64,000 nucleotides of DNA from contig NZ_DAOKYX010000003.1 of the NCBI RefSeq assembly GCF_035325945.1, forward strand, positions 1 through 64,000, in the 5' to 3' direction. The position numbers were made by a program, and so were the translations under genes. The notes below the pieces were generated by a model. The model did not search any database and was not told the origin of the DNA. It was given only the letters and a program-made list of their open reading frames with translations. Positions 60,922 through 64,000 of this stretch are shown here, piece by piece. This DNA comes from Parvibaculum sp035325945. Lineage in GTDB: Bacteria > Pseudomonadota > Alphaproteobacteria > Parvibaculales > Parvibaculaceae. Position 1 is the stretch's first letter. Every line of letters begins with the position of its first letter.

Positions 60922-62012
60922 GTGCGCGGCCCGGCCTTGGGCTGCAAATCGGCGAGGTCGGTCACGACCTTGACGGTCGCGCCGTCGCGCAGATAGGGCG
61001 CGCCCGCGCTCACCACCTCCGTGCCCGGCTGCAAGCCATCGGCGATGATGACCTCATCGCCACGAATGGCCGCGATCCCGATGCGCGTCAGGCGAACGGT
61101 CGAGGTTGCGGGGTCGAGCATGTAGACGGTCGCGGTCGAGCCATGGCCTTCGAGAATGGCGGAGGCGGGAATGGCGAGCCGGGGCGTCCCCGCGCCTGCC
61201 TTCGGGGTGATGCGCGCCTCGCCCATGAAGCCGCTTTCGACGCCGGACGGCACGGAGGAGAGCTGGATCTCGACTTCAAACGTGCCGGTGCGGGCGTCGC
61301 TCGTCGCCGATTTGCGGCGGACGGCGCCGTCGATGGCTGTGCCGGGGAAGGCGTCGAGCGTTACCTTCGCGCTGTCGCCGACTGTGAGGCGGGCGACATC
61401 GCGGTCGCTGAGCCCGGCCTTGAGGATGTATCCTTCCGAGCCCTGGCTGACGGTGAGCACCGGCGCGCCGATCCCGACGATCTCGTTGATGTCCGCATGG
61501 CGGGAGAGCACTACGCCATCGGCGGGGGCAACGATCCGGGCGAGGCTGCGGTTGAACTCGACGGCCTGACGGTCGGCGAGCGCCATGTCGAGGGCGCTTC
61601 TTGCGTCCTGCTCCTTCTGAGTGCTGACGAAGCCCTTCTTGACGAGAGGCTCGATGCGGGCGAGATCGCGGCGGGCCTTTTCGGCGGCGGCGGTGGCGCG
61701 CTTCAGTTGCGCGTCGATTTCGCGCTGGTCGAGCTCGGCGAGAAGCTGGCCCTTCGCGACCTTGTCGCCGGTGTCGGCCTTGAGCGATTTGATGAGGCCG
61801 CCGATCTTGAAGGAGAGCACGGCCTCCTTGTCCGAGCGAACCATGCCATAGGCGACGACATCGTGGCTGCCGGAGGCGGGGCGGGCAGCCGCGACCAGCA
61901 CGGGCGTGGCGGAGGGCGCTTCGGCGGTCTCGTCCGATCTGCCTTCGCCGCAACCTGAAAGAGCCACGAGAAGGGCGGCCATGGCCACCAGTGATTTGCG
62001 TGAATCCGCCAT
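60918..62012 (-). CDS. RND efflux periplasmic adaptor lipoprotein (HlyD/MFP family)
   Basis: 364 residues. Signal peptide with lipobox LVALSGC, so lipid-anchored. Then the adaptor fold: VLSFKIGGLIKSLKADTGDKVAKGQLLAELDQREIDAQL (lipoyl-like half), a coiled-coil hairpin with ATAAAEKARRDLARIEPLVKKGFVS, the second lipoyl half RIVAPADGVVLSRHADINEIVGIGAPVLTVS, and the beta-barrel. ATG 62012 is chosen because it starts the lipoprotein signal; the TTG at 62036 adds eight residues. It lies divergent from a TetR gene, with the shared operator region of about 95 bases. Confidence 0.9.
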   Translation of the reverse strand: MADSRKSLVAMAALLVALSGCGEGRSDETAEAPSATPVLVAAARPASGSHDVVAYGMVRSDKEAVLSFKIGGLIKSLKADTGDKVAKGQLLAELDQREIDAQLKRATAAAEKARRDLARIEPLVKKGFVSTQKEQDARSALDMALADRQAVEFNRSLARIVAPADGVVLSRHADINEIVGIGAPVLTVSQGSEGYILKAGLSDRDVARLTVGDSAKVTLDAFPGTAIDGAVRRKSATSDARTGTFEVEIQLSSVPSGVESGFMGEARITPKAGAGTPRLAIPASAILEGHGSTATVYMLDPATSTVRLTRIGIAAIRGDEVIIADGLQPGTEVVSAGAPYLRDGATVKVVTDLADLQPKAGPRT

Positions 62013-62041
62013 GTGCGCGCCCCAGGTTCCAGCCAAGTACC

Positions 62042-62101
62042 GAACGGTGTTTATTTAGTGCGTCCGGCAGGCTGGTCAAGAGTAACTGAACGGTGTTAAT
62101 T
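62042..62101. promoter_or_regulatory. repeated operator in the RND/TetR divergent promoter
   Basis: GAACGGTGTTTATT (62042-62055) and GAACGGTGTTAATT (62088-62101) are direct repeats differing at one position. Each contains AACGGTGTT with AAC and GTT as mirror arms. They sit 46 bases apart, one near each divergent start, so a TetR dimer at each could repress both genes. Confidence 0.65.
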
Positions 62102-62107
62102 AAAAGA

Positions 62108-62851
62108 ATGTCTCCAGCCGTCCGGACATCGAAAAGCCAGCCAAAGAAGCCCAAGGCCAGCAGCTCGCCGAAACGCGCGCCGCGGCGGCGGCTCCCGCCG
62201 GCGGAAAGGCGGATCCAGATCGTCGCGGCTGCCAAGGCGCTCTTCGCGGCCGGCGGGCTCGAGCGGGTGACGATGCGGAACATCGCCCGGCGCGTCGGCA
62301 TCACGCAGGCGGCGATCTACCAGCATTTCGAGGGCAAGGAAGCGGTCCTTTTCGCGATAGCCGAGGATTTCTTCTCCGACCTCATCGCCGACAGCGAGAA
62401 AATGGCGGCTGAGGCCACCGATCCGGTGGACTGGCTCACCCGCGCCATGCGGAGCTATGTCGAAGTCGGGTTTTCACATCCCGACGAGTATCGCCTCGTC
62501 TTCATGACCAATGTGCCGGGCTTCGAGCGGCATGGCAGGCATCGATCCGTTCCGGGGCAGACCCTGCCCATCCAGCCGTCGAAGGGCGCCATCGCCTTCG
62601 GCTATCTTCAGGATCAGGTGCGCGACCTCATCGCGAGGGGGCAAATCCGTCCGGGCGACCCCGAGCTGGTCGCGGAAACCATCTGGGCCGCAGGCCACGG
62701 GCTCGTCTCGCTCATGATCACGCATGCGGATTTTCCCTGGTCCCGCGAGGCGCTGATCGAGACTCAGATCCGCATTCTGCTTGGCGGATTGCTGCCGGAG
62801 GGAAGCCCGATGCGGCCGGGGCTTCAGCCGGGCAAGGCGCCGAAGGCGTAA
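62108..62851 (+). CDS. TetR-family regulator of the RND efflux operon
   Basis: 247 residues. A basic N-terminal extension (about 1-32, SQPKKPKASSSPKRAPRRR), then the helix-turn-helix RIQIVAAAKALFAAGGLERVTMRNIARRVGITQAAIYQHFEGKEAVL. The C-terminal domain (TetR_C, WHG-type) contains YRLVFMTNVPGF and ETIWAAGHGLVSLM. It should repress the divergent adaptor-permease genes until a pump substrate binds. ATG 62108 is used; GTG 62093 would overlap the operator. Its last 28 bases overlap the 3' end of the converging dioxygenase gene. Confidence 0.87.
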   Translation: MSPAVRTSKSQPKKPKASSSPKRAPRRRLPPAERRIQIVAAAKALFAAGGLERVTMRNIARRVGITQAAIYQHFEGKEAVLFAIAEDFFSDLIADSEKMAAEATDPVDWLTRAMRSYVEVGFSHPDEYRLVFMTNVPGFERHGRHRSVPGQTLPIQPSKGAIAFGYLQDQVRDLIARGQIRPGDPELVAETIWAAGHGLVSLMITHADFPWSREALIETQIRILLGGLLPEGSPMRPGLQPGKAPKA

Positions 62852-63621
62852 ACATCCATTCCGAGGGTGCCATAGGTGAAGCTGTGGTGCAGCCGCGTGG
62901 CGGGCTCGCTCTCCGCCGCACCCGCCCCGAGCGCCACGAAGAAGGGCAGGAGATGATCCTCCGTCGGATGGGCATGCACCGCATTCGGCGCCCGTTCGCG
63001 ATAGTGCAGAAGATCGTCGATGGCGCGCGCCTCGACCTTTTCGTCAATCCATTCAGTGAAGGCGGAGGCCCAGGCGGCCGGGGGCGCATCGGGCGAGGTG
63101 CGCATGAGGTCGCGCAGATTATGGGTGATCGAGCCCGTTGCGAGGATCATCACGCCCTCATCGCGCAAGGGCCGCAGCGCCTCGCCGAGGCGATAGTGCC
63201 AGGCGGGATCGCGTTGCGGGGAGATCGAGAGCTGGATGACGGGGATATCCGCATGGGGATTGATGAGGATCAGCGGCACCCAGGCGCCATGATCGAAACC
63301 GCGATCGGGGTCCGTCTCCGCCTCGAAGCCTTGCGATGAGAGGAGGCCCGCGACGCGCTGGCCAAGCTCAGGCGCTCCGGGGGCGGGGTAGCGCAGCCGG
63401 TAGAGCGCCTGCGGGAAGCCGTAGAAATCGTGGATCGTGTCCGGCGCAGGATTCGTCGTCACGGTCGGCAGGCCGGTTTCATAATGCGCCGAGATGACGA
63501 GGATCGCCCGCGGCTCGGGGAGAAGCGGGGCAAGGCCGAGCAGGAAGCGCCGGGCGGGCCCGTCCTCGAAGGCGAGCATGGGCGATCCATGGGAAACGAA
63601 AAGGCTCGGCATGCGCGGCAT
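62824..63621 (-). CDS. LigB-family extradiol dioxygenase (4,5-DOPA dioxygenase-like)
   Basis: 265 residues. Class III extradiol ring-cleavage fold: FVSHGSPMLAFEDG gives the first metal His, VISAHYETGLPTV the second, DRGFDHGAWVPLILI the catalytic region and LATGSITHNLRDLMR the third, ending HHSFTYGTLGMDVYAFG. The YgiD subgroup opens DOPA-like catechols with zinc or iron; other substrates are likely here. ATG 63621 is chosen because GAAGGAG lies six bases upstream; ATG 63627 directly abuts it. It faces away from a TetR gene at 63810, with two operator boxes between. Confidence 0.9.
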   Translation of the reverse strand: MPRMPSLFVSHGSPMLAFEDGPARRFLLGLAPLLPEPRAILVISAHYETGLPTVTTNPAPDTIHDFYGFPQALYRLRYPAPGAPELGQRVAGLLSSQGFEAETDPDRGFDHGAWVPLILINPHADIPVIQLSISPQRDPAWHYRLGEALRPLRDEGVMILATGSITHNLRDLMRTSPDAPPAAWASAFTEWIDEKVEARAIDDLLHYRERAPNAVHAHPTEDHLLPFFVALGAGAAESEPATRLHHSFTYGTLGMDVYAFGALPG

Positions 63622-63756
63622 GGGCATCTCCTTCAGGCGAGGGGGTGGTCCCGTCGCTGCTGACATAATGCGCCGCTGCCCGGCTTGAAAGCGCGAGGCA
63701 TGAAACTGAGTGTTGCAGGGCCGCGCCACTCCAGTTTTCGCCCATTGCCGATTTTT

Positions 63757-63789
63757 TGACTGTACAGTCATTTTATGACCGTTTAGTCA
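63757..63789. promoter_or_regulatory. two tandem TetR-type boxes in the dioxygenase/TetR divergent promoter
   Basis: TGACTGTACAGTCA (63757-63770) is a perfect 14-base palindrome, and TGACCGTTTAGTCA (63776-63789) is a similar box, 19 bases further (start to start). TGAC-N6-GTCA arms are typical of TetR operators. They lie 20-55 bases before the TetR gene at 63810, so it likely represses itself and the dioxygenase. Confidence 0.8.
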
Positions 63790-63809
63790 TATCGGGAAGG
63801 AGGAGCCTC

Positions 63810-64000
63810 ATGGCCGGAAAGACGATGCAGGTGGAAAAGCTGACCGAGGCCGGACAGCGTCGCCGCGAGCGGATGCGCCGCCTTCTCATCGAGGCGGCGA
63901 TGCGCCTTTTCGCGCGGCAGGGCGTCGATGCCACGACCATTGACGAGATCGTCGATGTCGCGGGCGTCGCCAAGGGCACTTTCTACAATTACTTCACCGA
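63810..64000 (+). CDS. TetR-family regulator (runs off the window)
   Basis: 63 residues are visible. After a basic stretch (QRRRERMRRLLIEAAMRLF) comes the helix-turn-helix ARQGVDATTIDEIVDVAGVAKGTFYNYFT. The gene continues past base 64000. ATG 63810 has a strong ribosome site (GGAAGGAGGAG). The boxes at 63757-63789 lie directly upstream, so it probably controls itself and the dioxygenase gene. Confidence 0.88.
   Translation, partial: MAGKTMQVEKLTEAGQRRRERMRRLLIEAAMRLFARQGVDATTIDEIVDVAGVAKGTFYNYFT

Overview
The window is about 64 kb of high-GC chromosomal DNA, mostly dense operons separated by short gaps. The gene content fits an alphaproteobacterium of the Hyphomicrobiales/Parvibaculales type: a CsgG/HfaB-type lipoprotein, an IalB protein, a CheZ-like protein after cheY, the liv operon followed by a DUF6867 gene, and a TIGR03862 flavoprotein. 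No rRNA, tRNA or CRISPR is visible, so the genus is not proven. Three runs of exactly 100 N (43905-44004, 46726-46825, 57766-57865) are scaffold gaps; reading frames that run through them are not real fusions.

Region 1 (1-6184) is accessory in character. It has long AT-rich intergenic stretches, an orphan IS3-type OrfA, and a minus-strand operon that resembles the Caulobacter holdfast-anchor/curli export genes: a CsgG/HfaB lipoprotein, an HfaD-like protein with repeated ATAVGNN modules, and a small polar HfaA-like protein. Next to it lie a secreted orphan protein, a LuxR-type regulator whose receiver has lost its phospho-acceptor Asp (CsgD-like logic), and an IalB-family secreted protein. This is the best candidate for a little-described surface-adhesion system.

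Region 2 (6185-14785) looks like a xenobiotic-degradation island: a large sulfatase with a non-canonical CSSSR active-site motif, a GST-like protein, a second Tat-exported sulfatase, a tandem DsbA/HCCA-isomerase-like protein, a haloalkane dehalogenase, a DUF1330 protein and a TetR regulator, with a TetR-type operator in the central divergent promoter.

Region 3 (14819-22648) has a POT peptide transporter, folE and an agmatine catabolism cluster. The plus-strand genes ptcA-aguD-aguA-arcC have the same order as the energy-yielding agmatine deiminase operon of lactic acid bacteria, and a divergent aguB encodes the alternative hydrolytic route.

Region 4 (22686-33306) contains a copper P-type ATPase with a CueR-type promoter, a fatty-acid-hydroxylase-family protein, a bactofilin, gabT, a soluble histidine kinase overlapping a HerA-like ATPase gene, an OprB porin and an AhpD-like protein. 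Region 5 (33500-40127) is a compact chemotaxis operon, cheA-cheW-cheY-cheZ-cheB-cheR, with a CheA-receiver hybrid. Region 6 (40266-45460) is a branched-chain amino acid ABC transporter operon, livHMGF, a DUF6867 gene and a binding-protein gene.

Region 7 (45476-64000) has a YhhN protein, a flavoprotein, a single-chain acyl-CoA carboxylase, an autotransporter divergent from a TPR-sulfotransferase, an MMPL-type RND exporter, an RND efflux pair with its divergent TetR regulator and repeated operator, and a LigB/DOPA-dioxygenase gene divergent from a TetR gene that runs off the window, with two tandem TetR boxes between them.
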